This document shows, in pieces, positions 21,541-32,739 of a stretch of 64,000 bases of DNA (its first letter is position 1; the number at the start of each line of letters is the position of its first letter). Under the pieces are notes generated by a model that worked only from the letters and a program-made list of their open reading frames with translations, did no database searches and was not told the origin of the DNA. The stretch is from contig JACSVZ010000002.1 in assembly GCA_014706295.1 (NCBI GenBank), positions 104,390,047 through 104,454,046 of the forward strand, given 5' to 3'. The stretch comes from Lycocorax pyrrhopterus obiensis (lineage: Eukaryota > Chordata > Aves > Passeriformes > Paradisaeidae). The position numbers were made by a program, and so were the translations under genes.

Positions 21541-24500
21541 CTTTTACATTTCAACCAAAAAACATGCAATGTGTCTGGAGATACCATCTTGGCCAAGGAA
21601 TATGGAAATTTTTTTGGTCACTGAAGAAAAAGCATGATGGTTTACTTAAGAGGGGAAAAGGCAGCAACCTTTCTTTCCCCTCTTAGGTGATTCTCTCTCT
21701 CTTACCATGGCAGAGTGGTGTAAAGACATATATTTGAATGTAAGAGAAAATGCCTCTTTTAAAACAATAATAAATGCTTATGCAAAGCTACAATGTATGT
21801 TTTGATCCCAGATGATGGTCTGTGTATAAGCAGGTAAAGAGTATGGGGCTTTTGCTGCCGTGGTGTATTTTGCACCATTTACACTAATGTACAAAAGAAA
21901 CAAAACCCCTGCAGTCCATAATTAATTTTTATAGAGAAATTGCTAACATGCATTAGAGAAGAGTTGTAGTTTCATGTCTTATGTAGCCATATTCTGAATG
22001 TGTTAGAAAAATAAGTATATCTGTTCCTGAATAACCCTGGGATGACTATCACTGCCTGCCTGATTGGAGAGACTAATTTCAGTAAAGGCTTGGATTTAAT
22101 CTACAGGTCTCTTGCTAAGCTGTGAAGAGGGCAGGAAAAACAGCTGTAAAAATGTTGATGTTGGCCATGAATTTACATAAATAACAACTTGCTTGCATGC
22201 TCAGGGTGATATTACAGTGTGGACTTGGGTCTGCAGAAGATGTGGTTGTATTTCCAAATTCTGCCACTGAGAGATAGCACATGGCCTCTACATGCGTCAG
22301 TTTCCCTCTCTCTAAGCCAAGGTTTGGGTTGTTGGCCTGGGAGTTTTAAAGCACTATGTGACAGTAATGATTTGCTGTTAAGGTCTTCTGTGGCTGAGCC
22401 TAGAGGGCCCTTAGTTCAAGTCTCCTGGTCAGGTCCTTGGGCTGCTAAGCTTCATGCTTCTGTCAGAAAGCTTTAGACCTCGAAAAACAAATGGTGTTCT
22501 TGGCATACATACAAGCAGCTATTTGGCTTTTTTGTGTTCTGTTTCATTTCAATTAACTTAATTTTAATTAATTGAATCTCGACATCACAGTCTCTGGTTT
22601 CCCTGTGAAAACTATTTGTCACGTGCAGAGAGCCGGGGCAGCGCCTCCACCAAGATGACTTTGTGGTGAAACAGATTCGGAAGTCCAAGGCCCTTGGTCA
22701 GGGAAGCAGCCCATGGCCAGGGCTGTGTTTACCCACAATAGCGATGGGAACCAGTATCTGCACTGGTGTCAAAGGAGTACATGAAATACCCAGTGAAAAC
22801 AGGCTGTGTCTCGCAGAAGGTCTTCAGCTGGATAAAGCAAGCAGGAGTTGAGGAGGGAGAAAATAAAGCTCTGGCAGACCACATGCTGCCACAACCTTTC
22901 CCCTCCCCCCATACTCCCCCCCCCCTTTTTTTATTGGCCATATGTTTTAGTAGTCTAAGTATGTGTCAGCGGTAATCCAGGCTCTGTGCTTTTAAAGGAT
23001 GATTACCCAGTTTGTTGCTGAAGTGAGACTTTTTCTTCCCCATTTAATTAATTTTGTGAGGGTTGTAATAGTAAACCTTTTTTTTTTTTTTAAATTTATT
23101 GCAGATTACTCTTTGTGTGGCTAAATTTAACTCCCATCTCTTTTTGCTGGCTGCTGGTCTGTTCCCGGTGTGTGTGATTGGGGGGGTCAAACAAACCGGT
23201 TTGTTCCCTGGATGCTAATCTGAATTTCAGAGGCGCTGTCCTTCACCCCCGGGCTCTGCTCCCCTCCCCCTCCTCCCTGATCTCTGCAAACAGCCTCTTC
23301 GGGTCTCTTTCTCCACTCCATTCCACCCCGCTGCTCCAGCCCTTCTTTCCTCCCCTGGCTCACCAGAATAGTGAATGTTGATTATCCTTTCGTACTCATC
23401 CCACACCCCAATTCTCACTTAGGGTATTTGATGTACTAGAGGATTAATGCTCCTAAAATTCAAAGGTTTTAAAAGTCCACTGGTCTGTGTGTTATATTAA
23501 AGATATCATGGTGCTTTTTTTGGGAATTAAGTTTTATGGATTTTTATGGGTTAAAGCATGTACAGGGTTTTATGATGAGTTTTAAAAAGAAGGTGGTGAC
23601 TTTTTGTCATGGTGTGATGAGGGTCATCTTGGTTTTATATAAAATAGTCATCAGGAACCCCTCTCTTTATGGAGTAGTCTCTCAGGTCACCTTGGCCGAG
23701 CAAGGAGGGGTTGCTAACTAACATCGGATCCTGCTTTATAACCCGTCTTCATGGTAGTTCTCATAGCATGGATACAGTTAATCTCCTTCTTGCCTTAAAA
23801 AAAAGGAAACATGGCTAGTGGGCATGCAGAAAGGCGTTGTCATTGCACGTAATAAACCCTCCTACCTGTTATGTGGAAAATAAACAAACCCACAAACATA
23901 CCGCCCTAGTAGATTGAAATGTTATGTGTGTCGGGGAGGAGGGGAATAACACGTAGGAAAAGATTTATGCCTTCCTTTGGGCTGTTGCTTGGTAACAGAA
24001 AATGCCTCTTAAGCCTATTTTTGGAGAGGGGAGGGGTGAAACTTGATTCAGTGACCATCTGTCCCAAGCTGGTTGATTTCCTGTTGAGCTCTCCTTTGTT
24101 TCTGTCAAACAATTGATTCTTACCCTTTACAGATAAGAATACTGTTGGTGACATTGCCCTGAATCAGCAGGTTGGCTTGTGGCAACCACAAAACAGACCT
24201 ATTAATTTTAGTATTTTTTTTTTTATGTTTAAGGGATTTCTGTTTTTCAGAGGCTACTGACTGTGGTTTTACTGGGATTTATTTATCTGTGTTGTGGTTT
24301 TGGTTTTTAGCTCTTTGGGAACGCCTGCAGTACAGTAGGCAAGTGTAATAAATGTAATTGACACATTTTTAGACAAGATGTAATAAGCTGTTTTTTCAGT
24401 CTGAAATTGTTGGGGAAAAGCAGCCATGGTTTTGGGCCCATTAAGCCTTTTGTCAGTGGTGGGGAGCAGAAGTTAATTGAAGTCACTATTGAAGAAATCC

Positions 24501-27500
24501 CCACTGTTTCTGTGAAAACAAAACCCAGATTCTTAATTGCAAATTGAATATTTGCTATTGTTCTTGCTTAATTGTCAGAAAATCATTCTCTGTTTGAGTA
24601 CCTCCTGATGTTTGCTTAGTAGTAGCATGCTGGATAGATTTGAACTCAAGTTATTTTTAAGTCATCTGTTTTATTTATGTTGCAGAAGCCCATATTTTTC
24701 CTTTAGTTTTATGCATGCGGGGTACGAGGCCTATGCATATGCCAATGTGTGTCCTCTGTAGCTGCAATTATTTAGAAGCATTCCAATACCATTTTCTTCC
24801 CTGCCCTGAATTTCAGCATTCAGAGAAGCATTTCATAGTTCCAGGTATCTGCTGAAGGGGAACTAAGGCATATGTGACACAAAGAGACAGGTAATATCTG
24901 CAAAAAAGGGAGTGAAGTCCCCCAATGCAGTGGTAAAATGATAGTCACTGTTATTTCCTTCAGTCATCGAAACTTTCCTGGAGTATTTCCATGATGATGT
25001 GTTACAGAGGAGGGTGAGAAGGAAAGACCTTCAATACAAATGCCTTGGCATCTTACAGGTCTTTGCTTATTTGAGTTTAGCCTACTTGTCACTCAGTAGA
25101 TGAAATTTGGAGGTAATTCCCAAAGGTCACTTCACAGACTCGAAGGTGTTTGAAAAGTTAATTTCCCTTTCTCTTCTATTTTTCCCACATGCTTTCCAGA
25201 TTGCTTTCCACAGGTAGGAGATTTGTTGTCTGCAGCTTTCAGCATGGTCCTGGATGCATGTGGATTCAACTCTTTTTGAAGCCAATGGCAAAGTGCCTAC
25301 TGAACATTGATTTAGTGAGTACTGGGTCAGGGCTACTTGTGAGATTTCCTTCCCTTTACAAGAAAGTTGCATCTGTGATTTGGGTCAGTAAGGGAGGTTC
25401 ATACCAAACCATGTGAATGAGCCTGTGTGACAGCGCTGTGGTTTGTGGTCCTTCAGCCCTTGCTCCTTGTTGGTTGCACATTTCCTCACCCCACTCTCAG
25501 CCTTTCCCCCTGTTTTGCTGCTGTTTGTTTGGAGCATGCTGAGATCTGGCAGAGGAACTGATCCACTTGAAAAACAACATAGTTTTCCAGGTTACTTTTC
25601 AGATGGATGAATTCCTTGATCCGGTTTACTGCTGAGTGATGTGCCAAGCTTGGCTGGTGCAGTGTAACACAATGGGATGGAAGTGATCAGTACTGAGTAG
25701 ATTTTTTTTTCCCTCGAGCTGCTAGTGCCAAATGTGCTGTGAAGTGTTTTTAAACATGCATTCTCTTTTAGGCTGAGAAATCCTACTTTTGGATTTTACA
25801 CTGGACAGGTGTAAAATTAATTGAACATGCGTATGTGCTGGTTTTTGCTGGTTTTTTTGGTAGGAAGTGATTGGTACCACCAACATGCCTTTTGCGTATT
25901 TCCAGTCTGTCTTGAAATTACACTGAGATCAAAAAATCATTTGTAGAGCTAGTGCCAACTTGGTCAATGTTGACCTGGGAGTTTAAACTTGGCAATGAAG
26001 GAACTGTTCTGAACTGTTTTAAGAACTGATTAAATTTTGTTTCTTCCTGCAGAATGAGTTCTGTGAGGGGGAAAAAAAAAAACAACTTGGAAATTTTTTT
26101 TCAGGCTTGAAAGCCCCATTCTAGATACTTGGAACACAATTTTTTGTGTCTGACATAGAGAAGATGATGAGTGGTTATTCTGATCCAGATTTTCTTGGAA
26201 CCCTTAAAAAAGAGCATTACTAAGCTGTATGACTCAAATTGTAGGGAATTGACAAAAAGTCCAGTTCTTCTGGCATCTGGGGCAAGCAGCTGAGTCCATG
26301 GCCTGTGCAGATGACAGAGCAGTTAGCAGGCCTGCACTTGTCTTTTTGCTTTCTCTGCCTGGGTTGTACTGCACTTTTCCCCTTAGAACAGATCTGATGT
26401 GTCCTTTGTTCCCAGATAAAAGCACCACCAGATCTGCCAGTCAGAAGGGACAGCACCTGTGGCTTACCTTACAAACAGGAGGGCAGTAATTCTAGAAAGG
26501 GAAGTTGGTAGAAGACTGGCATCTGCTTGCATTTTCCTTCTCATGTTGCTTTTGCAAGGATGGAATTATTTATGTACATTTTTCTCCCATCTGAATGCAG
26601 TCAACCAGAGTCTGAAGAACCATTGTTCAATGTCACGGTGTTTGGCAGGGGTTTTCTTTTGAGAGGGGGAGCACAGAGGCAGGGTTATGATGAGCTTTTC
26701 CATGCTGGTTGAGTTCATGTATGTGCTTCAGGTATGTTATTGTTACAATGTCCCTATTGCAGTTCTGACTCAGACTCCATTTACAGAACTGACAGCAGTA
26801 TCATCGTTAATACGAGTTTGAGAAATCTTCCTGTCTTGTGATAAAAAGGCCTATTTGTGGTTTGCAGGACACAGTTTGGGCACTGTAGCAATGACTTTAT
26901 GCTGTAAGGATAAGAATGATGCTACCATTTCCTCCCCAGCCAAAGTCCCCAACTCTAAAACCACGTGCATCAAAGGTGTCAGTGCCAAGCTTCCTTTCTA
27001 GGAAGATATGGCTGTCAGCACCACTGACAGGCTTTCTAGGGAGGAAGCAACAAAGAAAAGGCTTTTAGAGAGCCTTTTGTTTCCAGCAAATAGCCTTCTG
27101 AAACTCCAAAATGGAAACTTAACTTTGGAAAGATGAAACCTCATGTTCCTCAATGGAGTTACATGGCCAATTACTTCCTAATCTACCACAGCCCTCTTCA
27201 GTGTTAGAAGTTATTGCTTAGGTGAACACTCACCTTTAAAAGAGCTCTGGGCCTTGGGGATACTGGACTGTGCTCTTCCTCTAATCTTTGCTTCATGTTC
27301 TGAGGCGTATGCTAGTGTCTCAAAACCTACCTTCTGCATATTGCTGAATAAAATGTGCTCTTTTGTAACCTGCTGGCTCAATGTTGTTATGAGTGCACTT
27401 TCCTTTGTAGAGATGAGTCTGTTTCCCACTCAGGAGTGGGGAATAGCCGCTTCTATATATCTACAAAACATGTGAGTGGATCAGAAAGTATTCTCCCATA

Positions 27501-29500
27501 CGTAATAACTGATTTGATTAAATCTAGATATTATTTTTGATTTAACTTGTAAGTTGCAGTTGCCTGGAGATAAACTGCTGTTTCGCTCTATGAACACTGC
27601 TTTGAAAGTGTAACTTTGGTGTTTACTAATAACGTTTAACATGATCCAGACATTTCATATAATGTAGTGTCAAAACAGAGACTCTGGACCATTTCATGTT
27701 AAACAAGTGTTGCCTCTCTGCTTTATGTATGTGGGTAAAAGACTGCAGAAGACTGCAAATAAGTGGAGGATGTAACTCTTACATGTGTCAATGTTATCCT
27801 GGAATGGCACTTTCTGTGAAAGGAAAAGAAACACCTTTTCAGTTGAAAGAGAAGTGAACCAATGTAAGGCAAGGCAAGGCCAGTGTCTCTGAACTACTAT
27901 TACTTTCCAGACTTTTTGATGCAAAGATTTTAGTCACATCACATGATGACCGAGTAGACCAATGTTTCTACTTTTTCTTTTTTCCCCTCACTGAGCAAAG
28001 ATATGTTACGTTCCTTCCCCACCGTTGTTCTCACAAGGCTGAATTTCTTGCTCATTTTTTTTTCAAATGATTTTGCCTGGAGATTTTTTCAGATTGTTTT
28101 CTTAAGTGACTAGATAGCAGCAAAGAGTAAGGGAATGGACCTAAAATTAAGCCAGCTAAAACCAGCAGTTGGGAGATCTTTGTTCTGTTCAGTCTTGACC
28201 ACAAGCTTCCCAACAGACATTGGTGAGGGCATGGATCTCAATTCTTTGTCTTCTTAATTTTCTTTTCTCCCTTCATGAGTAAAGTGGAAATACAGTGTTA
28301 CTTAAATGAGCAGCTACCTTCTTCTTAGTGCCAGTGTTGAATTAACATACTCTCTAAAGCCTGTAATAAACTGTGGGGTTACAGAAACATCCTGGGTGGA
28401 TGTGCGGACTTTTTATTTTTCTTGCAGTACATTTGTTTAAAGTGAATTATCTAAATGAAAATGGGTATTTGTTTTACTCTTCTTTTTGGAATGCAATTTA
28501 TTAGTGATATCCAGAGGGGTCAGCAGCATAAATAATGTTTATTTAGAGGTTTGTTGGGTGCGAAGGGTGGGGGGTTCACAGTGAAGAGCTGTTTTGTTTG
28601 GTGTGGCTGATGAGGAGTGAGGCTGGAATTGCTCATAGCTGTCATTCAGGTTTTGTTTCAAAGTCCAAGGACCTACTGGGAAAAACAAAAAGCTAATGAA
28701 AGCTGACTGTATTTCAGCCCAAACCCTGTGGAATCCAAAATGATGTCCTGACACTGCATGTATTCTTATTCTCCTGCATTCCCATGGTTACTAAGGTAAC
28801 AGGTTTTTAGAGGCTTTACATCTTCATTGTCAAGTATTTGCTACACTTATTGTTGCTGTTTGCAGATTAGGGCAATTTAAACAATGCCTTTTGAAATGGT
28901 GACCAAAAAAATACAAAAAGAAATATAGTAGAAATAGATGTAATGAATCAATTACCTTCCCTTGTTTAAATTTTCAGTGCTACATTTCAGAAGCTATGTA
29001 CAAAATGCCACGCTGGTTTAGTGTAGGGATTTTAGGCCCAGGAAAATGGGGTTTTTTTAAGGCATGTTAATTGCAGAACTCTGAATACAGATGTGAGGAG
29101 TACTACATGTGACTTAGTGCTCTTTTTGACAACAGAATTGTGAAGAAACTGAAGTTTGTGTTTGCGTCAGGGTATTGCCTCTCTGCTTATGGTACATCTG
29201 AGACAGTGACCCAAATCTTGTAAGCTGTGTTACCTGCTGCATCTGTGAAATCATACTTGAAAAATTAAGTGGATAGGAAAAAAAATTACTTTTTTCTAAC
29301 AAAGTTCAACTATGTGCAGAACTCTTGTATTTGATCACACTTTATTGATGCTCCTCTGTGTCCATTTAGATCAAGCAGAAATATGCTTGTTCACATCTTC
29401 ACTGGAAAAATGGATTATAGATGAGATGGTCAGGCTTGTATCTCCAAGAATATGATATTTAAATTGATTTAGTACCTGCTGACTTCTTGAAAATTAGTGC
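21541..29500. other. Presumed intron, about 8 kb; no gene seen
   Basis: Mostly AT-rich unique sequence. It includes a C-rich run at 22904-22925, a T-rich run followed by TTGCAG near 23080-23104, and a moderately GC- and pyrimidine-rich block at about 23160-23370 that could be regulatory. No coding frame was recognised. The longest frames are about 85 codons. Confidence 0.5.
22904..22927 (+). repeat. Poly-C tract
   Basis: C-runs of 6 and 10 separated by ATACT, followed by a run of T. On the minus strand this is a poly-G tract. It is simple low-complexity DNA, prone to length variation and assembly error. Confidence 0.8.
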
Positions 29501-29614
29501 ATTGCTGCAGCAAAAATTTTTAGCATCCATGCTAGGAGAATGATTTTTTAAAAAAAATTGATGTAACTGTTAACTCTTGAAAGTAGTGAAGTCTTTACAT
29601 CATGATAATTTGTG
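29501..29614 (+). repeat. Local direct duplication, copy A
   Basis: A 114-bp segment beginning ATTGCTGCAGCAAAA and ending GATAATTTGTG is repeated almost exactly at 30528-30640. The two copies share uninterrupted blocks such as AGCATCCATGCTAGGAGAA and AACTCTTGAAAGTAGTGAAG. They differ mainly in the central A/T homopolymer and at a few single bases. The copies are about 1.03 kb apart in the same orientation. No known transposon family is apparent, so a recent segmental duplication is likelier than two insertions. Confidence 0.9.
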
Positions 29615-30527
29615 CTACGCAGCTGAGGTATGGTATATAATGATTCCACTTTGCGTGACAGAAATAAAATGTGTCTAGTCGAGAAGAATCCTGCTAGACT
29701 GGGAAAATACTGTTCTCCCTGTGTGTCCTTGAAAAGAATCTTTTGCTATATACTCAAGAGACCTTTATTGGACACATCCATGCAGTGGGTGAGATCCCCA
29801 CGCTGCTCAAGTGAATCACCACCAGTGTCCATGCTGTTTTCATCTAGGCAAGACTCAGTGTATGCCCTTAGACCAACCACTTTTTAAATAAAGGTTGGTT
29901 ATATGAAACAACTTTATTGCTGTTTATTTGCAGCTAAATATAGTTTCTTTGGAGGAGTAAGGTGGGGCTGTTGAGCACCATTTTATTATGGTTTTGCAGA
30001 TGCAGCTGATGGTGGTTTGTGCTCAGCCAGGCACATTTGATCTCAACCATCTCTACCCCCAATATCAGCAAGAGGTAACTTTCTCGAGGTAGACAAGACT
30101 TAGGAGTCTAGTGTTCAGATAAGTACAGAGCAGATTACCCCAGAAAAAGGGAGGTGACAGATGGGTGGCTGACGCCAGAGGGGTGAAGCCGAATGCAGAC
30201 TGAATTAGTCCCTGCAACCAAGGACAGAAGGTGCTTGGCACGCAGCTCTCACAAGTTATCATTTTAAAGTGTTTGTAGGGAAGCCTTTAATTTGATTAGG
30301 TCATTTCCTTAATAGTTGTGTACTTGCAGTTGTTACGTTGCCCTGGACAAAGGTGTGATTTGACATCAAAAGGTCTGTCAACGTTTAGCTTTAGAATGAG
30401 CTATTTATGTATAACAAGGTTTAAATTCTTCTGGTACGTACAAGAAGCTGAATGAGTGAATGTATATGTATGTATGAAAATAAGTATACTTCTATAAAAT
30501 TACTGAAGGAAAGGTCATCTTCCTTCC
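29615..30527. other. Spacer between the two duplicate copies
   Basis: About 0.9 kb of AT-rich sequence that is not itself repeated, apart from short words. TGCCCTGGACAAA (30339-30351) and GAGGAGTAAGGT (near 29952-29963) recur immediately downstream of copy B. No gene was recognised. Confidence 0.5.
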
Positions 30528-30640
30528 ATTGCTGCAGCAAAAGTCTTTAGCATCCATGCTAGGAGAACTATTTTTTTTTTTAATTGGTGTAACTGTTAAC
30601 TCTTGAAAGTAGTGAAGTCTTTACAGCATGATAATTTGTG
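30528..30640 (+). repeat. Local direct duplication, copy B
   Basis: Near-identical partner of 29501-29614. At its right edge similarity to copy A stops after ATAATTTGTG. The next bases, CCCTGGACAAA, instead match sequence at 30341-30351. This switching suggests a template-switching or complex repair event rather than simple tandem duplication. Confidence 0.9.
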
Positions 30641-31827
30641 CCCTGGACAAAACACGTGTAATGCATAAAAATATGTGTAATGCATAAGAGGAGTAAGGTA
30701 TGCAACTCAAAAAAATTATGCTGTTCACCATAGAATTACAATTGTTTTTTAAATTTTTTATTTTGTTTTTATGAGTTTTTTAAGCTTGTTTAAACCTGTT
30801 GTCGTACTTCCAGCGCTTCTTTGAGTTTTCTGAAAGGGGTAGAACTATAAATAAATTTATTATTAATGCTTTTTGAAGCTTTTGAGATCCAAAGCTACTA
30901 GTATTCAACATGTGTGAGTTGTAAGCTTACTAGGAGGGCTTGTAAATTCCTTAGTTGGAAAAAGAAGTCTCCGAAGTGTACGATTTTTAAGGACTGACTT
31001 GAATGCAGAAAGGTCCACAAGAACTTGGTTTTTAAAAATAAATAAAATAGAAAAGCCATACTGCTGTTTCACACACTTGGAATAATCATTGAAAACTAAT
31101 GTGGCAGGAGGCTGTAGCACCCCTCTGGCAGAATTTTTCCATCCTGTAATAAATATCTTCCTTCCCTTCTGGAGCAGGGATGAACATCCACCCATCTCTG
31201 GTGTACGGAGCCTTTCTCAGAGGAGTCTGGAGGGGGCCTCCACTTTAGGGAGCAGGGAGGATATCAGGGTGCCTTGTGTATGCTTTGGCATTCCAAGTAT
31301 AACCAAATACCATTTAAAAGCATTTCTGTTGGCCTCAAGGGATCCTTCCACTTTGCAAATGAAAATCAACCTTGCTCCTTTCTTTTTGTCACCCATCCAA
31401 AAGGCAGGAGGAAGTCTTTCATGAAAACATGTTTTTCAACCCACTTTTTTATCAATGCTACCTCTTTTCATTTTTTCAAGCACGATTTCTTAGCCCTTTT
31501 TGGTCAACTTTTTAGATTCTGTTTTTAATTCCTGTCAAAAACTTCTCTTTCATGATAATCTTAAGAAAGGAGTCTATCCAACAGAAACCTTTCTCTTCAA
31601 AATAATTGTTTTGGACAAACTGAAAGATGTTAATAAAATTATATGAAACTTAAACTTTAATGACTCGTTGGGTACATGTTCTTCCCTTCCATGTGCTGGT
31701 CACTGATTAGATTCTAGGAGATTCTACTACTGGGTGCTTCATAAGTATGAGTGCCAGCCTTGACAGTGGATTTGAGATCAGAATTTGGCAACCTTGATTT
31801 AATAGTTTTTTAAAAAAGCATTGCATT

Positions 31828-31865
31828 TGTTGTTGTTTTTTGTTTGTTTGTTTGTGTTTTGTTTT
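31828..31865 (+). repeat. (GTTT)n / T+G-rich simple repeat
   Basis: TTGTTGTTG followed by several GTTT units. Low-complexity sequence with no further structure. Confidence 0.8.
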
Positions 31866-32728
31866 GATGGAAGATGTTTGAATGCCCTTATTTTTAAATA
31901 GCAGCCAGAAGGATTTACTTCTTACTTAACTCTAGATCTTTGAACAGTAAGTTACTACCCTCCAGTGAGGTAGAGCATATTTACCTCAGTAAGATACAAC
32001 TGTGGTTTGAGCACCAGAGAAAACAGGGGGGTTTCTTTTTCTGTGTGGTTTGGCTGTTAAAAGCAAATTGAAGTTAAACTGAGTTGACTTAGCTGTTTGC
32101 ATTCTTACTTATGGCATGCGTTTCTGCAGTTGTCTTAAAAGATTTTGAAGCCTGAAAGTGTGGGTAAAACCAACAAGATGAATCAGTTGCTGGAATGTTT
32201 AGTGTGTTCCTGGCTCAAACAAGGGAATTACTTTTATTCTTTGTGGATAAAAACAAATTAATGCTTTAGCAGACATATAATTTCTAGGCTAATAGCATAG
32301 TAGGAAGCATAAACGAGTTATAAATTTGCATAATCTGCAGAAGATGCAAATTCTGTTCTCCTGAGCCATTAGGCAGCCTACCAGTTTATTCCCATTGACA
32401 AAGATGGCTGATGAAGAGGCACAGACATTGCAGGATCAAGCTATAAATATAATTTCTGGCACAGTGGCAGCTCTTCAAAGTGTCTTTTGTTGGCAAACAA
32501 GGAAAGTTCTTGCAATGTAAATGAGTGTTGTATCTTACAGCCCACATTGAACAGAGATGGAATGAAATGGAAGAATATTCTTTGGTTTTTGATGAACTGG
32601 TTTTCTCTGGGAGAGCAGAACAGAAATCATTCAAGAACCCTTTTAAGGCTGCAAGATTTAACTACTTTGTATCTTCTTAAAGCAGTCTGTGCTGAACTTT
32701 GCTATAAGAAAGAGTAACTGAGTAAGTT

Positions 32729-32739
32729 GGGGGGGGGGG
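32729..32739 (+). repeat. Poly-G run of 11
   Basis: An uninterrupted run of 11 G in AT-rich surroundings. It is mononucleotide slippage DNA, and its exact length in the assembly is uncertain. Confidence 0.8.
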
